From Pleurocapsaceae cyanobacterium CSU_1_1 (GTDB lineage Bacteria; Cyanobacteriota; Cyanobacteriia; Cyanobacteriales; Xenococcaceae): DNA of 64,000 nt. A model generated the notes under the pieces. It saw nothing but the letters and a program-made list of their open reading frames with translations, was not told where the DNA came from and searched no databases. Shown in pieces: positions 27,089 through 37,113 of the stretch. The DNA is taken from NCBI GenBank assembly GCA_012034765.1, contig JAAUOU010000011.1, forward strand, positions 1 to 64,000, in the 5' to 3' direction. Made by a program: the position numbers and the translations under genes. The stretch's first letter is position 1. Each line of letters opens with the position of its first letter.

Positions 27089-27367
27089 TTAATATACTTC
27101 CGCTTCAATTTGCTTGAGAGGAATAAAACACTCTCTAGGCAACAATATAGGCTTAGAATTAAACGCTAATTGACCTCGATGGTTATCTCGATTAATTACT
27201 ATTCCCCTTGGTTTATTTTCCGTAGCAACGTTCAAATTACAGTAGCTACGATAAATATTTTTGGCGGCTTTAATCAAGCTTGGATCAAAAAACATCGTAT
27301 TCGTTTGAGTGTTAACTGAATCCTGGTTGCGCGTTGACGATTTCAAATTCACAGAAAGATTCCTCAA
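27089..27367 (-). CDS. small hypothetical protein
   Basis: A soluble 92-residue frame without a recognised family. It starts at TTG 27367. An ATG at 27296 would give a 69-residue product beginning MFFDPSLIKAAKNIYRSY. The C-terminal part is basic and Leu/Pro rich. It sits between the prepilin peptidase and the PepSY-GGDEF gene on the same strand. It may be a real small gene, but support is only the open frame. Confidence 0.4.
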   Translation of the reverse strand: MRNLSVNLKSSTRNQDSVNTQTNTMFFDPSLIKAAKNIYRSYCNLNVATENKPRGIVINRDNHRGQLAFNSKPILLPRECFIPLKQIEAEVY

Positions 27368-27581
27368 AAGACAACTCCAAATTTAACCTAATTTTTTCCA
27401 GAAGGAGAGGAGAATAAATAAATTTTTGTTACGAATATTGGCAATTGTTTAGTTGTCCAGAGTAATAACCAGTTAATACAAATGAACTTTTTTGCTGACT
27501 GTATACCCATAGCTTATCTGACTTTAAATGTATCAAGATGAGCAAGCGATCGCGCCTTCTGATTACTTGGGAAAATTGATC

Positions 27582-29282
27582 TTACCAAAAAGTCTTAATC
27601 TCAACTTTTTGTTTGGCAATATTACAAGTTGCTTTGATTACATTAAGTAAATCGGTTTGGTTATCGCTGTCTGCATTAATTTCTAGCAAGCCGACACTGG
27701 TATTAATCGGATATTCATCACCCTGCCACTGAAATGAAAATTCATTTAAATCTTCTCGTAGTTTGTTAATTGATATAGATGCTTGGTCTAAGGAACAGTT
27801 AAGTACTAATGTGACCAATTCGCGATCGCTTAGACGAGCCACATAATCTGATGATAAATGCAACTTAATTTTAGCTGCAATCTGATACATCAAAATTTCA
27901 CTAATTCGAGAATCTTGTTGTAAGTCAGAAGTTGCTTCTGAGTTAAAATCTATCGTTAAATCGTCAATAACCAAACAGCAGATGGCATGATGGTAATCGT
28001 TTTGAGCAATCTGTTCTAAAGTCAATTCCAAGATTTCTGCTAATTCTGGCTCACTTAACAAGAAAATCGTATCTTGACTACTATGATTTGATGAATGCTC
28101 TGAATTGACTAAAATTTGATTTAAATCATAAAGCTGACGAATTATAATCAATACTTCCGCCATCCCAATGGAACTAATTCTTGCTTCGTAATATTGTCGC
28201 CCACCATTATCTAAAGGTAGATCAAAGCGGTGTGAATGAGTTAAACCAGATTTTAAAGATAGTTGAGCATACTTGATAAACCGCAAGGCTATTTTAGGAT
28301 CTAAAAACTCATTAATATGTTTGTTAATGATTTCTCCTGTGATTATAAACGAGTTAGCTTCTTTGGCTGGAATATAGCCTAAACAAATACCGCCTTCGGT
28401 TATCCGCAACATAGAATCAGGAATAGCTCTGAGTATAGTCGCGCTTTCACTTTCAGAGTCTTCAAGTTGAGGCTGAATTTCTTGCTGTCTTTGCCAATCT
28501 TGAATTAGTCGTTCGGCTATAAACAAAGCAGGAAGAGTGAAGACAATTACAACAATTAATAATGAAAGTAATATTGTTGATGTTGCCAAAGAAAGAATAA
28601 CTAGAAAAATTAAGGAGAAAATTATAATTACGTTACGGATTTTTTTGCGCAGCAGTGCAATATTATTTAATAAAGTCAGAGGAGATTCAAATGTTTGTTC
28701 AACTGGAATTAAAGAAGAAACCAGTTCATTTTGAGGTAATGATGTTTTAGCAGTAATTAAACTCGTTTCCACACCTATGATAGATAATAAAATTAAGCTA
28801 AAACCAGTTACTAATGTATAAGAGATTCCGAGAATCGTTGTCAATGGAGTTCCTGTGTGTAGAGACAAAAATATTGCTGTTTGTTGACTAGTTAGATCTA
28901 ACCAATCTGTTCCCAAACGATAAGCCACACCAGTTTCTACACAAACACCTAAAGGAAAAACTACCATTAAAGCCACGATTTTGTAGATATTAACGGCAAG
29001 AGATTTAACTCTTTTAGATATGAGAATATCTCTAACTTTAATAAGAATATTTAAACCAATTATCAGCACTCCTAAGCCTAGAAGTAAAACATAATAAGGA
29101 GTTATCTTTTCACCTAAAAACTTGCCTTGATGAATTACCAAGAGAGCATCGATTACCACTGTGGGCAAAATTCCTAGACGATTACCTAAGCCTAAAATTA
29201 TTCCTGTTAATGCGGTTATTAACAGGGGAAACAAAAGTACTGGAGCAATCTGGAGGTTAAGTTTGCGAAATACTCTATTCAT
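27582..29282 (-). CDS. PepSY-like membrane protein with PAS and degenerate GGDEF domains
   Basis: This 566-residue protein starts with two PepSY-type membrane blocks: residues about 10-80 (APVLLFPLLITALTGIILGL and VIHQGKFLGEKITPYYVLLL), then about 95-185. Two more helices follow at about 215-255. A PAS-like region spans about 285-385. The last about 170 residues follow the GGDEF fold (AICCLVIDDL..., SVGLLEIN..., IAKQK), but the active-site turn reads RLSDREL where GGDEF is expected. It is therefore unlikely to make cyclic di-GMP and may act as a binding or scaffold domain. PepSY proteins often handle metals or redox; the signal is unknown. Confidence 0.8.
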   Translation of the reverse strand: MNRVFRKLNLQIAPVLLFPLLITALTGIILGLGNRLGILPTVVIDALLVIHQGKFLGEKITPYYVLLLGLGVLIIGLNILIKVRDILISKRVKSLAVNIYKIVALMVVFPLGVCVETGVAYRLGTDWLDLTSQQTAIFLSLHTGTPLTTILGISYTLVTGFSLILLSIIGVETSLITAKTSLPQNELVSSLIPVEQTFESPLTLLNNIALLRKKIRNVIIIFSLIFLVILSLATSTILLSLLIVVIVFTLPALFIAERLIQDWQRQQEIQPQLEDSESESATILRAIPDSMLRITEGGICLGYIPAKEANSFIITGEIINKHINEFLDPKIALRFIKYAQLSLKSGLTHSHRFDLPLDNGGRQYYEARISSIGMAEVLIIIRQLYDLNQILVNSEHSSNHSSQDTIFLLSEPELAEILELTLEQIAQNDYHHAICCLVIDDLTIDFNSEATSDLQQDSRISEILMYQIAAKIKLHLSSDYVARLSDRELVTLVLNCSLDQASISINKLREDLNEFSFQWQGDEYPINTSVGLLEINADSDNQTDLLNVIKATCNIAKQKVEIKTFW

Positions 29283-30131
29283 GTTTGGGTATGTATTTTG
29301 ATTAGTAGAAAAACTTTCTGTAGCTTTTTTTCAAAAAAGCCTAAAAACAAAAGCGATTTTTAATTAAAATTAATAAATATTAATATTTAATAGATTATGG
29401 GCGGTCGCTTACAACACAACCTCTACACACCTAATATTTGAAATATGAACAGAATTTTGTTAAGACTATACTGTTTTTTTTACGCAATATTTTAGAAGAT
29501 AACTATTAATTATCTTTTAAAGCTATGCTTTAAACTCCCAGATTCAATCTAGTTTCAAATAACCATTGAGTTTTGGATAATTACTTGAAATTACTACTCA
29601 ACTAAAACATATTTGTGTGTTAGTTAATTTTTTACGTAAATTTACTGACAGTTATGCTATAAATATAAACAACACAAGAAATACTAACTATGGTAATAAC
29701 TAATGTCAAGATTACTTCAGTAAATTCTCCTAGTTTTCTCTCGTGTCTGTTAAATTTGGAACATGCTACCAAAACAAAACTTACTGTAAGTAATCACAAT
29801 AATACAAAATCTCGTCAATTGCTAGAAATAATTATGCAATTTTTGCATTAATTTAATGATCGATTTAATCTAGTTGAATGCTCAACATTTAAGCATAACC
29901 TAATGTCTATTATGCTGACGTAACTGGTTATACAGTCTCTTATTTTTTGAATATATTTGCTTTATCTATGTTGAAATTACTTGAGCAATTTTACTTAATA
30001 CCTGAAACTAATTAAAACTAGATATTTAGATATTTTAGTCAGCTTCAGAAATAGTGAAAGTAGAAATAGAAACTATGTTTGCTCAATCTCAATAGTTACT
30101 AGTTGTTTGATATTTACTTGGTGTATTGTTA
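29283..30131. other. long AT-rich intergenic region
   Basis: About 850 bp between divergent genes. It holds one small candidate ORF (29690-29851). Otherwise it is AT-rich with no clear RNA, repeat or terminator. It presumably contains the promoter of the large fusion gene. Confidence 0.4.
29690..29851 (+). CDS. possible small protein, 53 residues
   Basis: An ATG-initiated frame coding for MVITNVKITSVNSPSFLSCL and ending in EIIMQFLH. It has no good ribosome site and no recognised family. Support is only an open frame in AT-rich DNA. Confidence 0.25.
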   Translation: MVITNVKITSVNSPSFLSCLLNLEHATKTKLTVSNHNNTKSRQLLEIIMQFLH

Positions 30132-33100
30132 ATGAAAAATATCTTTCCCGAAATAATTGCTATTTGTGTAGTGGCATTTATAGGCATTGAAAATCCAAAC
30201 TTACAGCTGGTTTTTTCACTTTACTGGGGAACTGCTCTGACACTCAGGCTTGTTTGGAATAGCGCTATCCTAATTCATGAGTTAGGTCATGCTGTAGCTA
30301 TATCTGCTATTGATCGAGATAGACAATCAGCTTTAAGAATCAATAACATTAGTGATCTTCTCAAAGCTGGAAATAACCCAAATACATTAAGCTCATTGAT
30401 TCCTGGTGCGCCAATTTTCATCCCATTTATACCAGGAATAAAACATGACGATTATCCTTCAATACCAGCAGGAGATGCAGTTCCTTGGCGGATACGGTTA
30501 AAAGCCATAGCGGGCATCTCTTTTAATTTACTTGCTGCTGCGATCGCTTTTGTAGTTTGTAGTAATAATCTTTCTCTTCCCTATTTTTTTAGACTTTTTG
30601 GTCAAGTTTTTACCGTTGCCAATTTATTAATTGCTTTTTGTTCTTGGACAGACTTTTATGCCTTGGCTACAGGAATAGGTGAAAATTTTTATTGTGGTAA
30701 TTTTGGCTTTATTTGTCAACGTCGAAAAGGTGATCAAGATCTGCTTTTGTCTGAAAGGATGACAAACATTTATTATCAAATGGGGCGAGAAACGGAGATA
30801 CGCGGAGAACAAGCTGGTGGGGGATTGGTAGTAGCCCAAAACCAAGACAAGCAAATTGTTTTTGTCGGTGATAAAATTGTTAATCGTAAACGAGATAATC
30901 TGACTAATTCTCTTGAGAAAACTTTCGCTTTGGTTCGACAAAAATCTCAAAACAATGGTATTGCCCCTTTAGAAACGACAACTACGGGAGTATGGCATTA
31001 TCGGTTTGGCACTAGTGGCCCTCCCGCAATCATAGAAACTCATTGGCATGAATGGATGAGCGCTAGGGTTGAAAGAGTTTGGGAATTTACAGAAGGTCAA
31101 TGGGTTTGCCGAGACAAAAATATTAATCATCGTATTACTCACAATGGAGATTTTGATGCCTGGACGCTATATAACCAAGAGGTATCTAATGAGGCGTTGG
31201 GATTGTGGTTAGAGCGGGCATTGCATACATATAATTATGCCTTGGGAGATTCCCCCAAAATTGCGGGAATGATCGATCTTTTGGTAACCAAAGGAATGTG
31301 GTATGCTTCGGTGAGATTAGCGTATCATTTGGCGGGTGCTGATTCCATCGAATCCTCCTTTGATGGACAAACTCCCCATCGAGATGCTCCTAATACTGCT
31401 GCAACAATCTTAAAACTCAGTAACTGGGCAAAAGTATTTGAAAATACTTTTATGCTGTACCGTAAATTATTGGCAGCACCCGATTCTCCTGCCTGTAACC
31501 AGTACTTGTACCGCTTAGAACAAGATGTGCTACAGGTAATTGCCAAGGACGATATGATTGGTCAATGGTCGTGGCAAAAAAGAGTCAATTTTGTGAGAAC
31601 TGCAATTCATGCTTTCTTCTATAACGATCTCAATCTAGCCACTAAAACGTTCATGGCTGGAGCGATTGGCACTTTTGGTTTAGTTGTCGCCTCTACATTA
31701 GAAAAAGAACGACTAGTAATCGGCGCAAAAGGGCAGCCAATGTCAATTGGCTTTAATAAGCAAGATAATTATATGGTTTATGCCTCCGAACCAGCTGCTG
31801 TTGATGCCGTGCTTTTAAATCTTCCACAATCTCTTCGTTTAGATTTAAACCAAAAAGAAGGAGAGATTGCCTTGGTGAGTGCTAGCGAAATCACCATCTA
31901 TTCTCTGGAAAAAGGCGAAGAATTAAATTATTTGCAACTAGAAGATCGATGGATTTCTATGGAAAATCATCCTTATTTACCTCATGTCAAATATCCTACT
32001 TGCAATACCCAAGACCCGATTGCTAGCGATAATCAAGAAATTCCCGCTATTTTTGAAGAAATAAAATTAGATTGGAAAAATCCTGACTCTCTTAATTGTC
32101 AAAGTGCAGATTATTTAGTTCAACTATTAAGCGAAAAAGCTCGTAACTTCGATCAGCAAAGGCAAAAAATGCTGAGAGCAGGATTATCTAAGTTGAGTAG
32201 ACAATTGCCCACAGTTGATTTGCTAATTATTGGTGTGGAAAATAGCCTTTGGCTAGGAGAGAGATTTTGCCAAGATTTAAGAATTATTTTTCCCTGGCTG
32301 AATGTTCGTAGTGTTTCCTCTAATCAAATTTTGCAGCAATTAAAACATAATTTTGGCAGTTTACAATTGGGGAAAGATTCAATCGTCTTGGCTGTTACTC
32401 AATCAGGTCAGACCTTTCCTACTATTCAGGCAATAAATGCTTTAGATCAGCTATATCATCAAGGAGAAATCAAGGAGCTTTTTCTTTTAACTGGAGAATT
32501 GGGCAGTTTTTTGGGTTCGCCTGTAATTAAAGTCAAGGAAGCTGAACTGGAAAAGCGTCATCACAAAATTTTTGTTAATGGTAGTGGACGCAGAACATCA
32601 GAGCCAGCAACAGTTGCTGTGGCAGCAGCCCAGCAGACTTTTACTGAGTTGTTATTGTATTTAGCTAAGAATATTAAGCAAGCTTTGCCCAATTCAACAC
32701 CGCCTTTTGGCATGACTTTAACATCCCAAAGCATTGCCGTGTTAGAAAACATGAAGGATGACTTTGTTGAGGTCAGTGTAGTGCAAATTATGGGAGCAAC
32801 CCCAACAGGGAAAAAAATCGATTCTTCAATTGAAAAAGAACTAATTAAAAGTGGTCGTAAGTGGGCTTGGCATATTATTGAAACTCCTACTGCCTGGGCA
32901 ATACACGCTTTATATATTTTAATCACTGTGGGCTGGGCAATTCCCTTTGGCTATACAATCCCTTTAGCAAAAACACTCTTGGCAAGCGTACTTTGGCTAC
33001 TCCCAATACCTCAAGATTCCTTTATTCTTCAGCTGATTAATTCTGTTGTCACTTTAATCGATATCGGAATTTATATTTTTGGATCGTGGTTATGGACTCT

Positions 33101-33878
33101 AGGAATACGTTACGTTCAGGGTAGAGAGCTACTAGCCAGAATTGGTAAGAGAAGCTTGGTTATTGGCGATGTTCCCTGGGTAAATCAGCTTCTGAAGAAC
33201 TATGTCAGCAAATTGTTTTCTCTCAGCTATGGCATCGCCTCTCTTGATGTGCATGGAGCTAATCCAGAGGACGATTTGTTACACGATTTTGGACATCGAG
33301 TTGTTAGAGGCACTTTAATGTTTCTAGGCGTACCTGATGGGAGAAAAAGCGATAAGCTCAAACATCAAGAAAATGCTGTAATTATGACGGGGAAACAAGC
33401 TGATGGTGTTCGAAATATTGATGTTGGGCCAGAAGTAGTGGTGATGGGGTCTAATCCTGAAATAGCTCATAAAGGTTTTACCAACGCAATTATTCTCAAT
33501 AGCGATGATGAGCATTTCCATCTGCGTAATGATTTTGTCTACTTCCAAAGCGAACATAGTAAAGAGCAAAAGGCTTTAATCGAAGAGTTAAGAGAATCAC
33601 GCTTTACTGCATTTGAACGACTGTTGGCAAGCTATGTTTTCTTTTGGGCATTGGCGAAGAAAGTGGCTTCTTTCCCCATCTTGGGCTATGAGCATTGGAA
33701 ATCTCAAAGCCGAACTAAGATTATGACTACTGCTGCACCAGTTTCAGGAGTGATCCAATCCCATGCAGTCACTAAAGCAAACCAAGTCATGCAGTCACTA
33801 ACTCGCCTCCAGTCAATAGCAGTAGACAATAGCAGAGATCAACAAAATAATGAACCAAATTCTGAAGAACAAGCCTAA
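30132..33878 (+). CDS. fusion of metalloprotease-like membrane domain, class II glutamine amidotransferase, SIS domain and membrane C-terminus
   Basis: This is a 1248-residue protein (ATG 30132; TTG 30126 is upstream). Residues 1-185 are membrane helices with the zinc motif HELGH (49-53), an AGISFNLLAAA helix (127-137) and Asp174, arranged as in M50 site-2 proteases. At residue 188 comes CGNFGFIC, equal to the N-terminal CGxxG nucleophile of GlmS-like amidotransferases. RGEQAGGGLVV (224-234), RFGTSGPP (291-298) and HNGD (337-340) complete that domain, which ends near 600. A SIS domain follows (about 690-850: AVTQSGQT, SEPATVAVAAAQ). Then come two or three helices (915-990) and a basic cytoplasmic tail domain of unknown type. 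The amidotransferase Cys must be N-terminal to work, so cleavage is implied. Substrate is unknown; an amino-sugar phosphate is likely. Confidence 0.85.
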   Translation: MKNIFPEIIAICVVAFIGIENPNLQLVFSLYWGTALTLRLVWNSAILIHELGHAVAISAIDRDRQSALRINNISDLLKAGNNPNTLSSLIPGAPIFIPFIPGIKHDDYPSIPAGDAVPWRIRLKAIAGISFNLLAAAIAFVVCSNNLSLPYFFRLFGQVFTVANLLIAFCSWTDFYALATGIGENFYCGNFGFICQRRKGDQDLLLSERMTNIYYQMGRETEIRGEQAGGGLVVAQNQDKQIVFVGDKIVNRKRDNLTNSLEKTFALVRQKSQNNGIAPLETTTTGVWHYRFGTSGPPAIIETHWHEWMSARVERVWEFTEGQWVCRDKNINHRITHNGDFDAWTLYNQEVSNEALGLWLERALHTYNYALGDSPKIAGMIDLLVTKGMWYASVRLAYHLAGADSIESSFDGQTPHRDAPNTAATILKLSNWAKVFENTFMLYRKLLAAPDSPACNQYLYRLEQDVLQVIAKDDMIGQWSWQKRVNFVRTAIHAFFYNDLNLATKTFMAGAIGTFGLVVASTLEKERLVIGAKGQPMSIGFNKQDNYMVYASEPAAVDAVLLNLPQSLRLDLNQKEGEIALVSASEITIYSLEKGEELNYLQLEDRWISMENHPYLPHVKYPTCNTQDPIASDNQEIPAIFEEIKLDWKNPDSLNCQSADYLVQLLSEKARNFDQQRQKMLRAGLSKLSRQLPTVDLLIIGVENSLWLGERFCQDLRIIFPWLNVRSVSSNQILQQLKHNFGSLQLGKDSIVLAVTQSGQTFPTIQAINALDQLYHQGEIKELFLLTGELGSFLGSPVIKVKEAELEKRHHKIFVNGSGRRTSEPATVAVAAAQQTFTELLLYLAKNIKQALPNSTPPFGMTLTSQSIAVLENMKDDFVEVSVVQIMGATPTGKKIDSSIEKELIKSGRKWAWHIIETPTAWAIHALYILITVGWAIPFGYTIPLAKTLLASVLWLLPIPQDSFILQLINSVVTLIDIGIYIFGSWLWTLGIRYVQGRELLARIGKRSLVIGDVPWVNQLLKNYVSKLFSLSYGIASLDVHGANPEDDLLHDFGHRVVRGTLMFLGVPDGRKSDKLKHQENAVIMTGKQADGVRNIDVGPEVVVMGSNPEIAHKGFTNAIILNSDDEHFHLRNDFVYFQSEHSKEQKALIEELRESRFTAFERLLASYVFFWALAKKVASFPILGYEHWKSQSRTKIMTTAAPVSGVIQSHAVTKANQVMQSLTRLQSIAVDNSRDQQNNEPNSEEQA

Positions 33879-33889
33879 AGAAACAATAA

Positions 33890-34516
33890 TCACCATAATT
33901 GAGGACGCAAACACCAATAAATTAAAGCGCCAAATAAAGGAATAAAGGCGATCGCCTTGAGCCAGCCTTTAACTCCCCTGCGTTGCATGTCGTCCCCTAA
34001 AATAGCAGGAAATAAAAGACTGAGGAGGCAAAAGTCGATACTCATGACGTGAATAAATTGACTGGTTTGCCATTGAGCAACATAGTCTGACCAATCTCCC
34101 TGGGTTAACCCCCAGATCATTAGGGTAATAAAAGCAACGCTAGCAGCGATCGCCGTCAAGGGAGAATCTAATATTTTGAGCAACCAATTTTTTGATTTAT
34201 TCCCAGTAATATCAGTCTGACGTAAGGCGAGATAGGGCAACAGCGCAAATGCGCCTAGTCCAAATGAGACAGCAGAAAAAGGGTAGGGGGAAATCTTTTG
34301 ATTACTGTCAAAGAGAATGAATGCTGCATAAATTACGGGAAAAATCCCCATAATGTAGAAGATAGCAATGATTATTGGGTTAATTCCCGCCAATTCTCCC
34401 GTAGACAGCTTGAGAATTAAATCAAAATCTCCTTGCTGTGTTTTTGTAAAAGAAGAGGCGATCGCGTAGGTGGTTAAAGCTAACCAAAGCAATCCTAAAA
34501 AAAGTTTACGCGCCAT
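33890..34516 (-). CDS. polytopic membrane protein (DUF2834-like C-terminus)
   Basis: This 208-residue protein has about six hydrophobic segments. The last part, FIHVMSIDFCLLSLLFPAIL followed by DDMQRRG, resembles DUF2834. Its role is unknown. It converges with the large fusion gene (11 bp between stops) and starts 21 bp after the DUF2237 stop codon on the same strand, so it is probably in one transcript with that gene. Confidence 0.75.
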   Translation of the reverse strand: MARKLFLGLLWLALTTYAIASSFTKTQQGDFDLILKLSTGELAGINPIIIAIFYIMGIFPVIYAAFILFDSNQKISPYPFSAVSFGLGAFALLPYLALRQTDITGNKSKNWLLKILDSPLTAIAASVAFITLMIWGLTQGDWSDYVAQWQTSQFIHVMSIDFCLLSLLFPAILGDDMQRRGVKGWLKAIAFIPLFGALIYWCLRPQLW

Positions 34517-34537
34517 TCTAAATATGGTTATGTTTGA

Positions 34538-34909
34538 TTAGCTATTCAAATTCAGGGAATGTTCTTTCAGCACCTCTAGAGGAATAAACTTCAGCATTGA
34601 TTCATGAGTGGCTTCAAGATTAATCGGTGGTGCGAAACCTGCATCTAACGCTTCTTTCCAGCGTAAAGCACACAAACACCAACAGTCTCCTGGTTTTAAA
34701 CCAGGAAAATTGTACATTGGCATCGGTGTACTAAGATCATTCCCTTGTTCTTGGCTGAAAGTTAAAAACTTAGCAGTAACTTCGGCACAAACGATATGTA
34801 CACCTCGATCTTCTGCTCCAGTATCACATTTACCATTACGATAAAATCCTGTCATGGGAGAAGTGCAGCATGTTTTTAATTCTCCACCTAAAACATTCTT
34901 GGCATTCAT
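34538..34909 (-). CDS. DUF2237 family protein
   Basis: This 123-residue soluble protein is rich in Cys and His. NVLGGELKTCCTSPMTGFYR at the start, CAEVTAKFLTFS in the middle and GDCWCLCALRWKEALDAG later are the DUF2237 signature. The family is widespread and uncharacterised. The conserved cysteines suggest metal or redox binding. The length is typical. Confidence 0.9.
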   Translation of the reverse strand: MNAKNVLGGELKTCCTSPMTGFYRNGKCDTGAEDRGVHIVCAEVTAKFLTFSQEQGNDLSTPMPMYNFPGLKPGDCWCLCALRWKEALDAGFAPPINLEATHESMLKFIPLEVLKEHSLNLNS

Positions 34910-35012
34910 GGCTAAATTATTCGGTCAATGTCAATAAGGACTGTAAGCATAAATAAATTTTAGCGAAATTGAGCTACAAAAAGACGCTTCATCGCCAACA
35001 CCTCGAAAATTG

Positions 35013-36614
35013 TTAGTTTTTATCTATGAATTCTGCATCCCCTGCTTTGGCAATAATATCTTCTAATATAGAAGAAAGATTATCATTTAATTGACCTGCT
35101 CTGATAAATTCGGCATAAGTATCGGCTTCAATATCTAATAACTGTTCATTAAGCTGTTCCATAGTAAGCGATCGCAAATCATCATATTTTTGCTGCATAG
35201 CGTCAATTTTTTCTTTAATGTTTTTGAGTTCTCCTTTAACCAATTCTTGTTGATAGCGATAGTATTCAGGATCAATCTCTAAAGCTAATTCATTGTTAGC
35301 TAAATAGTTTAAAACACGCTTCATGGCTACTTTGCGAGCTAATAACTCTGAATACTCCTGACGCTGAGACTGATCGTCAACAAGATTGAGAGTGCTTAAC
35401 AGCCACTTCATACTCAATCCTTGAACCAAAAGGCTAAATAGCACTACCCCAAAAACTGTATCAATAATTTCTTGTCTACTGGACAATATTTCAGGAACAC
35501 TTAAGGCTAGAGCAATGGATACAGAGCCTCTTAAGCCACCCCACCATAGTACGGTTTGTTCTGGCAGATTAGTTTTAGTTTTACTAAATAAATTACTAAT
35601 ATTACCCAAACCAAAGATCATTATTGCTCTGGTAATTGATACAGCAGCGATCGCCATGACAATTAGACCAAAATTGCTTTTAAGACTACTAAAGTTCACC
35701 TGGTCGCCAATCAACAAAAAAACAATAGAATTAACAAAAAACGCCAGGAAATCCCAAAATTCCGAAACTAATTGTCTAGTACGGGGATTCATCCCAATCC
35801 GAGAACCAAAATTGCCCAAGATAATACCAGCAATCACAACACCAATTACCCCAGATCCGCCTAATTCTTCCGTGATTAAATAGGTTCCATAAGCCGATAC
35901 TAAAGTCAAAGATTGTTCTACCAAAGGTAAATCAAATCTTTGAGTTAGATAAGAAATCCCAAATCCAATTAAGCCACCAACACTAAAACCAATACCTACG
36001 AAAGTTATAAAGCTGATCGCAATAGTTGAAAGGTCAAATTCGCCAATACCCAGAGGAATATTAACCAACAGCAAAAATGCAACTACCGCTACCCCATCAT
36101 TAAATAGACTTTCTCCCTCCATGAGAATTGTTAAACGTTTACTTGCTCCCAATTCTCGTAGCAAAGCTACTACAGACACAGGATCGGTGGAGGACAGACT
36201 AGCACCAACTAAAAGCGCTGTAGCCAACGACATATCGGTAAAATAGTCGAGGGTAAAGGCTACCCCGACTACAGAAATAACTACTCCGACAACCGCAAAC
36301 AAGCTCACGGGAATCAGACTGTTCTTGAGACTGCGCCAACGTATATTCCAGGCGGCTTCAAACAGCAAAGGAGGCAGAAAAATTTCTAAAATCAACTCTG
36401 GGGAAAGACTGACTAGCCGAATATCTACAAAAGCTAAACCAAGTCCGACGATCACTAGCAACAAAGTATAGGGAATTTGGCGAAACCAGCTAAAGATACG
36501 TGAAATAGTTGCCACGCTTAAAGAGACGGATAAGACGATCAAAAATTGTTCTAGATTGTCCTGAATAGAAACCTCCGTTACGCTGGGTTCTATCGTCAAA
36601 AAGATTGTTTCCAT
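35013..36614 (-). CDS. Na+/H+ antiporter, CPA1 (NhaP) family
   Basis: This 533-residue protein has about 12 transmembrane helices and a C-terminal cytoplasmic tail (about residues 420-533) rich in charged residues. The family hallmark GESLFNDGVAVVAFLLL (about residues 166-182) contains the ion-binding Asp, and ASLSSTDPVSVVALL precedes it. It exchanges Na+ or K+ for H+ at the plasma or thylakoid membrane in pH and salt balance. Confidence 0.92.
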   Translation of the reverse strand: METIFLTIEPSVTEVSIQDNLEQFLIVLSVSLSVATISRIFSWFRQIPYTLLLVIVGLGLAFVDIRLVSLSPELILEIFLPPLLFEAAWNIRWRSLKNSLIPVSLFAVVGVVISVVGVAFTLDYFTDMSLATALLVGASLSSTDPVSVVALLRELGASKRLTILMEGESLFNDGVAVVAFLLLVNIPLGIGEFDLSTIAISFITFVGIGFSVGGLIGFGISYLTQRFDLPLVEQSLTLVSAYGTYLITEELGGSGVIGVVIAGIILGNFGSRIGMNPRTRQLVSEFWDFLAFFVNSIVFLLIGDQVNFSSLKSNFGLIVMAIAAVSITRAIMIFGLGNISNLFSKTKTNLPEQTVLWWGGLRGSVSIALALSVPEILSSRQEIIDTVFGVVLFSLLVQGLSMKWLLSTLNLVDDQSQRQEYSELLARKVAMKRVLNYLANNELALEIDPEYYRYQQELVKGELKNIKEKIDAMQQKYDDLRSLTMEQLNEQLLDIEADTYAEFIRAGQLNDNLSSILEDIIAKAGDAEFIDKN

Positions 36615-37113
36615 AAAGTCACTTGCGAAATACGGTTTTAGGTAGACTGCATTATTTAGTTAATCATGACGTAGATTTTCATGATAGTTATTAGAATAGA
36701 ATAGACCAAATCAACTAGTTTGATTTTTTGAGAATCACCCAAAATTTTGATAGCTCGAAATAATTATTGTTATTCCTCAGCTAGACTCAAGCAAAGACTT
36801 GTATACTATTTAGAACTTGTTTTAAGGTTATTGTATTTACATGTAACACTACAAAAAATTTAGAATAACAGCTTTTGATCAGCGTTTTTTTGACTATTGA
36901 TGCTAAATAATTAAACGAATAAATTAGAGATTGTTTAATCTTTGATTGCTAATTTTGCTAGTTGCATAAACCTTCTTTACAAACAGTTTAAGAGTTGATA
37001 TGTAATCTTTTTTTTTTCTCTAGATCTATTAAAATAATTTGAAATATAAATTGGCAACTTGCTCTGGCAAGAATATTAAAAATTAAAATTATTAAATTAT
37101 TTAGGTATATTGA
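36615..37113. other. AT-rich divergent intergenic region
   Basis: About 500 bp between divergent genes, with a long T-run near 37009-37017. No coding frame, repeat or RNA is recognised. It presumably holds both promoters. Confidence 0.4.
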
